Shown piece by piece: positions 38,001-50,780 of a stretch of DNA of 64,000 nucleotides (position 1 is its first letter; the number at the start of each line of letters is the position of its first letter). The notes under the pieces were generated by a model that was not told the DNA's origin, made no database searches, and saw only the letters and a list, made by a program, of their open reading frames with translations. The stretch is from positions 228,501 to 292,500 of the forward strand of contig JAQGDQ010000159.1 of assembly GCA_030141605.1 (NCBI GenBank). The letters are read 5' to 3'. The stretch comes from Tubiluchus corallicola. Lineage: Eukaryota > Priapulida > Priapulimorpha > Priapulimorphida > Tubiluchidae. The translations under genes and the position numbers were made by a program.

Positions 38001-38186
38001 CGAGAGTCCAACTTGAGAAAATAAGGCAGCAGCGAATCTAATGCCGTATTGCTTAAACTTGTCACAATCTAGCTGACATCTGCAGCAGCCGTCGTTGTTC
38101 CTGATGCAGGTGAGCCCGCAGGTGTGTCCACACAGGTAACGCTTGCCTGTCCCAACTTTCTTGAACGAAAATACCATCTTATCCAT
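32044..38186 (-). CDS. Two-pore-domain potassium channel (K2P/KCNK family), complete, 410 residues
   Basis: Exons are 38186-37682 and 32771-32044; the intron (phase 1) falls inside the first Gly of the P1 GYG. The protein has a cytosolic N-terminus with seven Cys in residues 19-41, M1 at about 51-79, an extracellular cap with an N-W-T glycosylation sequon (116), P1 filter TTIGYG (166-171), M2 at about 181-204, a long cytosolic loop, M3 at about 294-316, P2 filter TIGFGD (335-340), M4 at about 358-380 and a short C-terminus. Two M-P-M units and both filters are intact, so it should conduct K+ as a dimer and set resting potential. The TIGYGN and STIGFGDFVPG filters resemble invertebrate TWK/sandman-like and TRESK-like channels; the exact subfamily is uncertain. 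The start codon has a good context (GCCATGG), and no in-frame ATG further upstream was needed to complete the fold. Confidence 0.93.
32848..32910. repeat. Perfect 27-bp inverted repeat, 9-nt loop, beside the K2P splice acceptor
   Basis: 32848-32874 is the exact reverse complement of 32884-32910, separated by TTTTAGACT. It is AT-rich and lies 77 bases from the exon that starts at 32771, within the only coding intron of the channel gene. In the pre-mRNA it would form a stable hairpin near the branch point and acceptor. Confidence 0.95.
33110..33310 (-). pseudogene. LINE reverse-transcriptase fragment (fingers/palm) in the K2P intron
   Basis: The minus strand reads QSYVKSNTPVYTCFLDTNKS followed by FDRVNSDVLFD. 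This matches the V-(Y/C)-FLD-(x)3-AFD-x-VN-(x)2-L motif that carries the first catalytic Asp of non-LTR retrotransposon polymerases. Stop codons and shifts interrupt it on both sides. A further related reading (EAEMLVLEPRKVT) appears down to about 33020. Confidence 0.65.
33311..37681. other. Rest of the single coding intron of the K2P gene
   Basis: No exon or nested gene is recognised. A short (TTCG)n run lies at about 34577-34618. The 80-residue frame at 36942-37184 shows no family motif. Confidence 0.5.
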
Positions 38187-39016
<830 letters not shown>

Positions 39017-39209
39017 ATCAGTAATAATAAGCACTTTGTTTTACAAACACAAGTACAATTAACAAATCACACACTTAAATAAGCAACGCATACAGGAACA
39101 CGTCCCTATAAATACAGGGCTCTTTTAATCGTAGTTGATTGAAAAATACCATAATTTATAACAAACACATCTACATGTATATACAGTCCTGATTGAATAC
39201 ATTAATTCT

Positions 39210-39560
39210 TTGCAAAATAAATTCGTACCTCTTAATTTATAATCACGTATTCTTGAGATTTTATGCGCATAGTTAATCAAAAATTTCTTAACTTCCACAT
39301 CTATACTTTTGGTTAAAAATATAAACTTATCAATATCACACATGGATGAGAATTCTGGAAAAATATCTGATATTTGATTTAAGAACGCAGTCTTTTCTTG
39401 ACAATAAACATTGCACTGCATATTAAAGTGAAATTCATCTTTCGTGCTTCCATTCTTATATAAAGTACATTTCTCATACCAACAGGTGTTTTAGGTCTGG
39501 CATATCGACCGGCTTCAATTTGTAATCTATGTAAAATATCGTTTTTATCAATTGACATAT
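39210..39560 (-). pseudogene. LINE ORF C-terminal fragment
   Basis: The minus strand reads ILHRLQIEAGRYARPKTPVG and then, in another frame, CTLYKNGSTKDEFHFNMQCN and FPEFSSMCDIDKFIFLT. The pattern (R-x-R-P-x-T-P, C-x-x-x, x-DE-HF-x3-C, I-x-x-x-FPxFxxL, KFxFL) is the familiar tail of some invertebrate LINE polyproteins, with the zinc-knuckle Cys/His residues partly kept. At least one frameshift separates the two pieces. The 3' side runs into the AAT/ATT array. Confidence 0.55.
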
Positions 39561-41849
39561 TCCTTTAGTCGTACTACGGCTGACTAAAGGACTCGACGAA
39601 AAGAAAAAAACCAGAAAGGTTGGCCAGGCGGCTAGTTTATTTTGGCTTAAAAGACAGACCGGATGATTGCGTGAGTTTCTTTTTTAGCATTTTAAACTCT
39701 CGCAGAGCTTTAGCAAAGGGATGGTCAGCTTTTTGAATTTGTAAATATGTTGAAAGTATCTCCTAGTAAGTAAGGATAATTTAAGACTGAAGTTGAAACA
39801 CCAACGTTTCGATCTGTGTTGAACGTACTTTCACAAGAATTCCTGAATTGCCACCCCCCCCCCCCCCGTATATTATACTAAGTACTAAGTATCCATAGTG
39901 TCATCATTTTCTAAAGTATTTTGAAAGCATCTTCATTAGTATATTAGTCTCGTTCACCAGTGTAAATGTGCTGTCAAAATTTCAGTTTGGTTTTAGGAAA
40001 CCAAATCAACGCAACTGAATAGGCGATACCTTGAACTTCCTGAATTTGGGGCACTGCATCTTGGTTGTTGATGCTATCTCCTGTTGACGTTGCAGTCATT
40101 GTGTTGCAGTAGTCGCCTCTAGCGATTTCCTAGCAGTTGTCGCCATGGCCATTAACGTTGTTGGAGTTGCCGCCATTGCCATTGCCGCTATAGTTTTCTT
40201 TGCTACTGCTGCCGTCGCCGATGCGTTTGGTTACCGAGAAATTAAGAATAACACATATGCATGTGTTTGTGTGTGAGTGTGCGTGTGCGTGCGTGTTTCG
40301 CGTGTGCTAGTGGAAGTTCTTACTTCTAAACAAAATTTATGTTAAATTTACAAAAAGTGTAAATCAACAACAAATTGGCAAAAATAACAAACTATTGACC
40401 ATTTTGTATTTCGGTGATTCTGTTGGACAGTTGAGTTACTTCATGCATGTTTGTAACTACATTTAACGCAATGAAAGTGGAAAAGACGTAAATGTACCTA
40501 AATTGAAACTTGACGTTTCGGAAATAATATGGTATTACCCACCAGTTTGACCGGTTAACACCGTCTACGCTAGGAAGATTTGCTACGAAATTGCTTAAAA
40601 ACCAATTTTGATTGGCATCAAAAACGAAATAAGGAATTTCCAGGCGGTTAGTTTCGATACTCATATTTTAGTTAATATTTTGAAAGATCTTGTCAGCCTA
40701 ATAAAGTTGTGTACAGATCTAGCAGCGTTTTTGCAAACCACATTAAGAAGTCATATAACAAATATAGCGTATAACAAATATTGTTTTCGATAGACCACAA
40801 AGAGAAAAAATCAAAATGAAAGCATTTGAGTGAAGACAGCAGTTGATAGAAGACGCGATTAAAGAAGTAACTGAAGGAGAATAAAGAAATGCAGGGTAAA
40901 CACAAAAGGAATAACCTTTAATTGAAAAATATGTAAAATCTTAGTAATGCTATTAATAAAAGCACAGATGACGTTCAAAATCTGAATAATAATTATAAAA
41001 TGACAAAAGAAAAAAGAAATGATTGCAGAAACTGTCATTTGTAACTTTTGTAAGACTTAGCTGCATAAACATTTTTTGGAATATGAACCGCGTTGCTTTT
41101 GCTTATACACATGTAGTTTTATGAGCGCTATAATCTGTGAGTAATGTGCTGTCTAATTAATGAGAACAAATGATAGAGGAATTTTGTTTTAATTTGCTAC
41201 CTGTCTTTCTCATTCTAATAAAACAGGAAACGCATTTTTTAATTTGCCTGCCTAACCTGTTTTTTATTTATGTTATAGTTGTTTACATAACTAATATTAT
41301 GCCAGCGTGATTCTGCGGTTTTGTGGCATGCATTTCAATTCTAAAGTCCCCAGGGCTGCACGACTTGGACTGGATCCAGTTACCACCAGGGATTTTCATA
41401 GGACACTTCCTGAATTCATGTCAACCTTCAGCGTTGATTTAAGACTCCAAATTTAAGTTTATCACTTGTTTTTGCAGAAGAGTCTATACTTGAGAGGACT
41501 GCAACTGAATTATACTGTTTTGGACTGATTTAAAACTAGATTGAATGTTGCGAATTTAAGTAGATTTTTACTTTTTGATCGCGCTTATAATCAAGTAATT
41601 TAGTGTCTGAGCGTCTCCCCACATCATTGATTTGATGATTTTTTGGATAAACAAATGTTTTCAATTATTTGTATTTGTGTTTCTATTTGTCTTTATTCCT
41701 TCAACAAAAAACATACAGTTACAGAAAAAGTGCAAAGTATAAATATCAATATTAATGTATATAAAAATTCAGTTTGTTGAGTAAGGAAGGCACTTATTGA
41801 CTGCGTGTGACGTGAAATAAATTAACAAATATTAGCGACAGACTGGGCG
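39561..41849. other. Gene-free stretch
   Basis: No exon is seen. A C16-type homopolymer lies at 39852-39867, and GCC/ATT-rich imperfect triplets at about 40065-40230 are followed by a GTGT run near 40260-40310. Confidence 0.5.
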
Positions 41850-42141
41850 AATAGAATAGAATAGAATAGAATAGAATAGAATAGAATAGAATAGAATAGA
41901 ATAGAATAGAATAGAATAGAATAGAATAGAACACAATAGAATAGAACAGAACAGAACAGAACAGAACAGAACAGAACAGAACAGAACAGAACAGAACAGA
42001 ACAGAACAGAACAGAACAGAACAGAACAGAACAGAACAGAACAGAACAGAACAGAACAGAACAGAACAGAACAGAACAGAACAGAACAGAACAGAACAGA
42101 ACAGAACAGAACAGAACAGAACAGAACAGAACAGAATAGAA
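41850..42141. repeat. Pentanucleotide array (ATAGA)n then (ACAGA)n
   Basis: About 18 ATAGA units (41850-41945), a short mixed zone (ACACA, ATAGA), then about 38 ACAGA units to about 42135, with ATAGA again at the right end. One sequence class changes to the other by a single T/C difference. The (FCSVL)n-like frames are artefacts. Confidence 0.96.
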
Positions 42142-45058
42142 TGGAGTAAAATACGTCGTGATTCATGTAACATGTTTTTGGGTGATTTAATAAAGGCCCG
42201 ACGGAAGCTATTTGTTTGACTTGGGTTTCGAATAAAAGAGCCTTGAATTTTTGCATTACTGAGCTGAGCACTATGATTGAGCAGGTATAGGCTCAACCTG
42301 TGTCGCTTTTGTTTCGGTAGCGTTTCAGTAAGTGATATGCTATAAATTTCTTTTACTTGTCAGTCAGCAGAATTAGATTTTCTAGTGTTGCAATCATAAT
42401 GAATTTGTCTAACTAAGCAAAATGAACTTTGGTTATTTTGTTGCCAATAAGCATACACACTTTTCATGAACATGGTTTAACCGACTCAACCACCCACCCC
42501 CACAAGCGAAGTCTTTCAGTCTATGTAACATCAAGATCTCTATTGTTTCCTATAATCTGGTACGGTTATAGAGAAGATTGGTTAGGCACACATTCAAACC
42601 GATGCTTTTTCCAAGTTTTTCCAAGAACAGATGAAGGCATATAACATATGGTCTTTATAATTAAATTTATAACTTACAGTATGTTGGTTGCTCAATAGGT
42701 TCTACTCGCACATAGGCTAATTAATTACTATACTTAAATAGCTTTGATAACTGATTAAAGTGATAAGCTTGAGGATTTCTGAAAAGTCTAGCAGAGGCTT
42801 AAACCACTGACATTGGGACTACCAGTCCCATGCTAAACTAGGGAACTATATGAAACTTCAGTTAATAGAGAACGTTAATAGCCACTCCAAAGCTCTGCAA
42901 ACTATATATGCTGTTAACAGTTTGTGTCACGTGAATTTGGCATTAATTTTATCAATATCAATGAGGATAAAATTAAATGTATCCTTTTGCAGTCAGTCAG
43001 GTGGTCAATCCATTTTATGCAGTTCGCTTGGAGTCATTTATTAACAGAAGCCATTCATGTCCTATTCTAATGATTTAAATAAAATAAAGTAAATCATCCC
43101 ACTCGTATCTATTAGCGATCGCCTTGCTTCACCAAATGACAGAAGGTCTATATTTATAAAGGAATAACCAACCACATGTTTACTTTTTACCCGCGCTATC
43201 AGGTCTTACACAGATGATGAAGTAACATTATAAATTTATAAAGATAATAACAGTATAGGCCTAATTCTGTTTGTGAAACTACTCATACACACATTACTGG
43301 ATATTTTTGTTCTTGACGAGGTTTCACTTGCGACTGTTTTTGTCTTGTGCATGTGTATTTTCAAAGGTTTCATAAGCAGTGAGTGTGGTGTGTGTGTGTG
43401 TGTGGGGGGGGGGGGGGGAGGTGGAAAAGGTACGTTTCATCACTTAAAATCTTTTTTCTTCTAGCATTTTAAGTTGTGATAATTTACTCTGCGCTTACAT
43501 CAGTGTCTGTATAAGGATAACGATATCGCAAAAAGCGTTGTCATATAATATATATACTGGCGTCCTATACTAGTCAAGATATAATTATTAAAGCCGCGTA
43601 ATAGAGATCTGTCACAAACATTTTCAACAGAAGCTCAAAATAAACTTCTTTTAAAGTCCGAAACTAGATGATCTTATTCAATTAGCGTAGTTGTGTTACT
43701 GTGTATATCACTAGTAACTCTGCTTTTGCAATTTTTGACTTTTGCAATCTTTGAATCATCAGTCACTTTCAAAAATAATGAAAACAAGTGAATAACATTT
43801 TACTTGTACAGTAAAGCACTTAAGAACTGGAGTATTTTTATCATAATAAAGGTAACGATTTCTTCAGGATTTACACACAAATTCTTGTTTAAAATTTTTT
43901 TGTACTATTTACCAAGCTTTCACATCTTTCTAGAAAACCACACTTTGCTTTGAGTATGTTACTGTTAAAGCTATTGTAATTTTTTATCGGTTAATAATTC
44001 CTTTTAATTTTTTACGCGATTAACCACTGCTAAGTTCATAAATTTCTTTGGCACAAAAGCTATGAGTAACATCTCATCGGCTAAAATATATGTAAAGCTA
44101 AAAACTAAAAGACGTATAACTCTAAACCCTATCAAATGTGAATTTGGAATATTTTGCTACCGGAACTTTTGCCAGCGTACAACTAACAAAACCACATGTC
44201 TAACTTCTTTCTAACTAAAACTCTTCACTTGTTTAGATTTTATATTACTATTAAATTTTATTTGGACAGCTAGGTCATATATAATAGTTGTACACAATTA
44301 CATATTTCTACTATTGCGACGCACAGGGGGTTTCCTGGCTTGATTATGCAGCAGATGCGGGGTGTATCCTTACATTTCAGCACAAACAAGGCTGCCCTCA
44401 CTGCTTGTTAAAGAGACCATTCACTTAATATTGAAGTAGCACTTTAAATATATGTATTTTTTGAAGAGTAGGCATTAAAAAAATGATTCACATGTCATAA
44501 ATTTGGAATTTTCATAAATCGAAGAAGCAACGACTAGTTACAAAACGGGTTTACTTCCAAATGCCATTTATAATATTTCATATGTAGCTGCTGCCATCTA
44601 TCGTAGTGCACGTAGTATAGAAGAAAAACAAATAGCGATTTTCTTCGTTAGCAGTTGTGAGGCTCCTCGACAGTGGTAATCAGTAACCTCAGGTTAATTA
44701 AGTTGAATGTAAGTCAAATTATTTTTTCATCTTTTACTATTTGTAGTTTAGTAGGTGAAGTTGCCCTTTACTGCACTTGCTATCTTATGCTGTAGTTGCT
44801 GCTGTAGTTTAAATTCATGTACATGTAAGAAGGTGCGAATATAAATCGCAAACTTTCAATGGTTTAATAAAAATTCAATATTAATAATTAATTGCAATTC
44901 TTGTTCTTACTGTAATTCGTGTTCCAATATGACTTGACTAGCAGAGCTTTTGGCACTAGGCGTCGTTAGAAAATTAAAACAATGTGTATATACTGTTTTA
45001 CTTTGTGCAGAATAATTGCTTGCTTCGACACAGCAATCAATTTTCTACCGCACTGCTA
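42142..45058. other. Gene-free stretch with small repeats
   Basis: A GT run followed by about 15 G lies at 43388-43418. A block reading TGCTGCCATCTATCGTA at about 44590-44606, followed by a CACGTAGTA word, recurs at about 48703. No gene is recognised. Confidence 0.5.
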
Positions 45059-45177
45059 GAGCTCAGACCAGTAGAAGTTTTGCTGGAATATGATCAGCGA
45101 TCTCGCGGCACAGACAAGCAGACAGACAGACGGACGTACCTGGCGGATGGACGGACGGACGGACGGACGGACGGACT

Positions 45178-45209
<32 letters not shown>

Positions 45210-45700
45210 AAGATTCCAAATCGTTTAGATAATTAACCAATTTACCACAGTATCGAGTTTCGTCTACACACAGAATCCTCAGCAGTTTTGGAGGAGATGG
45301 ATTTTGAAGCGAGAAAAGTACCGATTTTAGAAGTTTAAGATTTACGGCTGTTGCTAGGCAACAGTTGTCACAATGGTTAACAAAATGTTACAGCACCAGT
45401 AGAGCACAAACCCCACTTTGCTGCTTTAGGATGGTTAGAATTGGATCGGCGGCCATTGCTAGGTAACCAAATTATTTGCTACACATATAGAGCTCAGGAA
45501 GTTCAGGCTTACTTGCTGAGTAAGCTTAGTTGGAACCGATCAGCAATCTCCCAGGAATAGAGGGCATCGAAAGACAGATGATAAATTTTGGCTGCGCTAA
45601 ACAACCGTCATCATCATGGCAACAAAATTTTTTACTGCGCAGTTTGTGCTCATGCCTGCTCGCGCATGGTCAAAAAGTAGTGGATAAGTCACGAAATTTA
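45059..45700. repeat. Diverged ~430-bp duplication with X-box-like palindromes and a tetranucleotide array
   Basis: GAGCTCAG followed by a TTGCTGGAATATGATCAGCGATCTC-type block near 45059-45105 recurs in diverged form near 45491-45560 (GAGCTCAGGAAG, then GGAACCGATCAGCAATCTCC). Between them are GACA/GACG tetranucleotides (45115-45210) and two similar motifs, GTTGCTAGGCAAC at 45350-45362 and ATTGCTAGGTAAC at 45455-45467. Both fit the RFX X-box form (half-sites around one base). Confidence 0.55.
45115..45210. repeat. (GACA)n/(GGAC)n tetranucleotide array
   Basis: AGAC and GGAC units alternate in blocks for about 95 bases. Confidence 0.93.
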
Positions 45701-46212
45701 GACTCCAGAGAATGCTTGTAAACTTCATAACTATAGCTAATCAGCGTTTATAAGAACGAAACAAATGCTTAAGACACATGTTCCATTGATGGTAAAAGTT
45801 TCGTGTAAACAATCTTAGATAACTTCTGAAATTAAAAATGAGCTGACATCTAACCTTACATTCACTCTCTGTGCTTCATATACAGGTACTCAAGCTTAAG
45901 GCACTCCACATTCTTTTTCATGTAGAAATAACCCCTTTATATACCTTTTCTGAAACAAGCCTTCCAACTTTAGGTTACTCACCCTACTGTCCAAATGAAT
46001 TTGCCTGGATCATGTGTCATTTCATTACATACTAACCTGATACACCTACACTTCTAGTAAAACCGTGATTCGCTAATTGCTCTGTGTTGGTGATTAATTG
46101 CAAAATATTTCCATTTTGGTCAGGTACTTATTAGAACACAGACTGTTGTACTTTTTGTTATAGTGCTTATTTAAAGTTAAATTTATATAGTACAAAGTGT
46201 CAATTTTTCTCT

Positions 46213-46216
<4 letters not shown>

Positions 46217-46269
<53 letters not shown>
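46217..46269. repeat. (CT)n microsatellite
   Basis: About 26 CT units, complementary to the (GA)n run that begins about 280 bases further right. Confidence 0.97.
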
Positions 46270-46271
<2 letters not shown>

Positions 46272-46545
46272 GTTTATACTTTACTGTATTAGAGTGTAGT
46301 TTAAAGAACAGATATTGTCACGTCAAGTAATTTATGGACGCACTGAGGAACGAACACAAAAGAAAATTTGTCGTGCTTATAGGCCCTGTGTGTGTATGTA
46401 CAGCTTGTAGCAATGTAGCAATGCAGCACTTGTAGCAGTAGTAAAGAGGGGAGTGGAAGTGTAGATAGATAGATACAGAGAGAGAAGGTTTGCATGCTCG
46501 GTAATTTTTGTAGCAATGTAGTAGTGTAGGACTGGTAGCAGTGGC

Positions 46546-46554
46546 CGAGAGAGC

Positions 46555-46616
<62 letters not shown>

Positions 46617-46617
46617 G

Positions 46618-46656
<39 letters not shown>
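46546..46656. repeat. (GA)n microsatellite with interruptions
   Basis: About 50 GA units with a few GC or GG interruptions. Just upstream, a block TGTAGCAATGTAG followed by GTAGCAGT occurs twice about 107 bases apart (about 46407 and 46510), so the microsatellite sits at the end of a small tandem duplication. Confidence 0.95.
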
Positions 46657-46659
<3 letters not shown>

Positions 46660-46799
46660 CTTGAAATTTCGTGATGGTTGCACGAAGCTTTTAACAATCT
46701 GATCATACTGACCTACAATTAAGTTAAGCCTGCTGAAACAGACTGTGTTAAGAAGTAAGAACACGTAAATCTTCTGAAAAACGCGAACATCAGTAACAA

Positions 46800-49700
46800 G
46801 TTACCATCCGTAAGAATATTCCAAAAAACTGCAATATTACTGAAGTTGTTAGGCGCTGTTTGGCGCTTGTGCTACCACGCATGCGCCACTTATCTAATAA
46901 ACAACTGCGGTATATTGACTGCCCATGTATCGTACTAATTTTTGTTAGCTATGATACTGTAACTAAACAAAAATTTCAGGCAAGCCTTTTTTTGCTTATT
47001 TCCTTGTACGAAGTGTTAATTGTGATATTTCAACAGGCTGCATCCGACCACCCTTAACGCTGTTTTATCTGTGTGCACAATGTAAAATTCAACGATCTAA
47101 ACTTGAATTATTTACATTGTCTGACTCCTATATAATAATATCACCAACAATAACCAAATGCTTTTATTATTAATAATAATAAATTACAACGAAATAAAGT
47201 AACTAGGGTTTTTACGTTTTGTTAATATTGAAGCTTTTATTATTGTCAATATTTCTTTAGTATTCTTGCCGACAAAATATATACTGAGGTCACAACTGTC
47301 CCTGATTTAAAAACAACTGTGAGTAAAAAATTAGTCTGCAAATTACTGATATTATTGTCGCTTATATGAAACAATAATTGTTAAAAAGTGCATCTGGCTT
47401 GTCAAATCATTCACGAATAATAAAATAACTATAATACAGAATTCATCCATGGGTCAAAGTGCAAAACATTGGGACGTAAAACAAATCACTATATCTCAAT
47501 GAACAGGTTTTAACTCTTCAATGGATAATCCATAACTTTTAACACTACAACCCATGTTAGATACGCTGGAATATAATTAGGAGGTTATAGTTTAGCAGAA
47601 TTGCATGGTCAAGCTGCAACACATTACATTATAAAACACTGATTAAGAGATGAGTTGCTCGTCAGCCCATATAGCGCGCTGCGGAGAAAAAATGTTTGAC
47701 GAAGCGGCAAACATCTCATGTACCATCCCATGTACCTCATACAAGTCGAAGGCTAAAAGCGATGCTGAACGATATGTTATTATCATTGCCCATTTTTAGA
47801 CCAGTTAATAAAGCATCAGACCTCTTTAAGCTTAAAAAAAATGTAATACAGTATGTATTAGAAAAACGTCAGCTCCATCCTAATGACTCAGAATTCATGC
47901 TAATATTAATACTTTCATGTTAAAGCAGTGTTAATTATTACATTAAATTTAAAATTAAAATTTTACTGTTATTACTATTTTAATATTTAATTTATTATTG
48001 TTGAATTAAGGAAAGCTGTCACTGCAATTAAGATCAATTAACACGCTTTAAACGCCTTTAATGTAGCATATAGTTTCTGTTGTTGAGGAATTTGGGTGGC
48101 CCATGTACTGCGCGTACTATCTGGCAACCACAAGTAGCACGTGCGATATATAGTCTAGAGTAGACCATGTACCGCATTCTGCGGTATATGGGCTAACGTA
48201 CCGAATGGCTCCTAACAGAAGCAATCATCATAAAACTGCTTTTATGGTCATAGATACGCCGAGTGCTCTATGAAATGTGATCAGTCTTTCAAACATGGAA
48301 GATACTGGCATGTGAGGTTTTGTAAATAAAGTGCAATTTGTCCAACGTATTCTTAATCATCTACTGCTGTTGACGAGTAATTTGTAGAACGTCAACCCCA
48401 GCAAAAATGAGAATTTTCTTCTGAACTAATAGAAAACTTCTCGGAGATAAAGCGCACCAGTCAAAATTAACATTCTTGTCTTTGCTTAGCTGTTTTATAT
48501 TGATTTATGACTCTTTCTAAGAGAAGATGATATGCGAAGTATTGCAATATTCAAAATGAGTTTTGCCGTTCTGATTTTTAACAGATTCCAAAAGTTGAGC
48601 CACTGAAATGAAGAAAGGAAGCACAAGATAATTTTAAACCACATCTACCTATTTGTCGCTTTTTTGGATTTTTGAAAGATTATCGGGACGCTGCCTGCTG
48701 CTGCCATCTATCGTAAACTACGTAGTTATTTATATTGCTTAAACGAATAAAGCCCCAAAGCACCACGAAAAATTACTACCCGGACGCACGACATTAATTC
48801 GTGGTTACCAATTATTACGAAATTACGTAATATAACTGTTGAAATGTAAGAGAAGCCCGCTCACCAAACAGAAATTGTTCAGATTATAATTATGGCAACA
48901 ACATACGGCAACTTGGTGACCATTTTTGCTAAAAAGTTTTTAAACGCGGTTGGAATAGAATGTAAAAAAAAGAAAGCCACAAGTTAGGCAGTTGAGCTGA
49001 GGTATAAAACGATTTAAAAACGTAATTTAGGATGAAAACAACTGTTGCTATAAATAGTAGAACTTAAAATGGTGGGAGCAAACGCAGTCGAATTTTTGAA
49101 ACTACAACTCTGACCGAAAGAAAGGGAATGCGAAAACCTGCGTGTGATCGTAAACATTAACGTTTTTTATTACAAGTCCAGTGACTAACGCCACAACCAT
49201 TAGACCACACCGCCCTTTATGATCAATGCAGGTTTTAATTCAATCCCAATAGCTCACCAAACAATACAACATTTCCACTGGTAAAAGTAATTAAATTAAC
49301 ATATTTAAACTAACATAAATGTAATAAAATAAACTTTGTGAATTAATTTACAGCCTGAAAATTAACACATCCTGAAAATGAATGCTCTGCACCTGGCTGC
49401 AATCATCTCTGATCACATGGATTATCCATTAGATCAGCACAATTGTGGAAATTGATAAAAATATAGGAAGACTATGCAATGTTTCAATTGGAATTATGAA
49501 CCTTCCTCAGGCAAAGGCATCAAAAGCTAAAACAAGCAGAATAACCAATAATTAACAGTAGAATTAGTCGGCTGTAAATATCAAATGTAAAATCGTCGCA
49601 GAAGAAAGCTTGCTACTATGAACAGACGCATGAATCGAGGTTTCGCGTATTGCATGAGAATGGCAACCATTTTGCTGACGTCAACGAAATTGGGCAAAAT

Positions 49701-50780
49701 CCCAAGTGAAATAGATAATTTAAAACATAATAATGAATTAAATCTTTGAAATCTGAAATGCTTTCACAGGCAAATATAACTCTTTACATGTAGGTCATGA
49801 TACTCAGGCCCTAACAGATAGTGCATTCCGGTATGTAGCCCCCAGACCCTGGCATCAGGTGTAAAAGTAAAGATGGGACTCAGGCAACGTGACCTGAGTT
49901 ATTAATCTGTGCGCATGATATACTATTTTGTGTGCATGGATTAATAACTCACGGCCACGAATTAATTTTTCTCAACGTGGCCCTTCGAGGACTCCATAAA
50001 ATAATGTTACCATTTGCAACAGTACCACAATAAACTTTGTAACAGAAACCATTTAGGTAACTTGCTTTAGATTCTTCTACGACCAGCTGTTATCAATTTA
50101 GGATTCATCATCGTTAATGATACCTTGTTATGTTATGATCCAGGTAATATTTTTTTGAAATTTTTCCCTCAGCTTGTAGATTCCGTTCAGTTAGCGCTAA
50201 AACTGCAAGGACTCTAGACTCTCTATCCTAATTACTATTTACAGTATCGACACTAAATTTCTGTAAATGTTCTATATACGCGATATCTCTAGTTATATTT
50301 TTACAATAGCACTTATGCGGTAAGCGATTATTTTTATATTTACCTTATTGTACGTAAAACCACACAAATTTCGTTATAACAAAGTAATTATAGACTGCCC
50401 TTTTCCTATTTTAACTAACAGTAATCTGAACTCATCCTATTTTTAAATTACTAACAAAAATTATTTTGTCCAATACGTCTAAATAAGGGTTACGACAGCA
50501 TTTCCTGGATAAAACCGGAGAGCTGCAATATGCTCCTCCCTCCTCTAATGACTTATATTTGTAAAACAGCATCATACATCATAATGTGTCAATGTGAAAT
50601 AAATTCAAATTCAATTCAAAATAAATGGATTCAAAGAAATGGTGTTATAGTATTGTATACGGATTATTTCAACTAAACAAGCTGAAGAAAAGCACACGAT
50701 CCGAGGAATAACAACCTATTGATTTAAATATCAGATTTGCAGCATTGTAAGTAATTTCGAAAGCGTATTAGGGCCATGAC
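46800..50780. other. Gene-free stretch
   Basis: No gene is recognised. The 75-residue frame at 47696-47923 faintly resembles a LINE tail but has no diagnostic motif. A second copy of the TGCTGCCATCTATCGTA block lies at about 48703, and a hairpin-forming inverted repeat at 49888-49959. Confidence 0.45.
49888..49959. repeat. Imperfect inverted repeat, arms about 28 bp
   Basis: CGTGACCTGAGTTATTAATC (from 49888) pairs with GATTAATAACTCACGGCCACG (to 49959) with few mismatches, around a loop of about 15 bases. It could be a tiny MITE or an RNA hairpin; no flanking duplication is obvious. Confidence 0.7.

Noticed and set aside
41822-42296. 149- and 154-residue frames with (FCSVL)n-type repeats
   Set aside because: They are the ATAGA/ACAGA pentanucleotide array read in frames without stops.
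46318-46764. Ser-Leu repeat frames of 109-148 residues
   Set aside because: They are created by the (GA)n/(CT)n run; the flanking residues show no conserved motif.
47696-47923. 75-residue frame resembling a LINE C-terminus
   Set aside because: It only vaguely shares the FK-x-K pattern; there is no catalytic or zinc-knuckle motif, so I did not call it.
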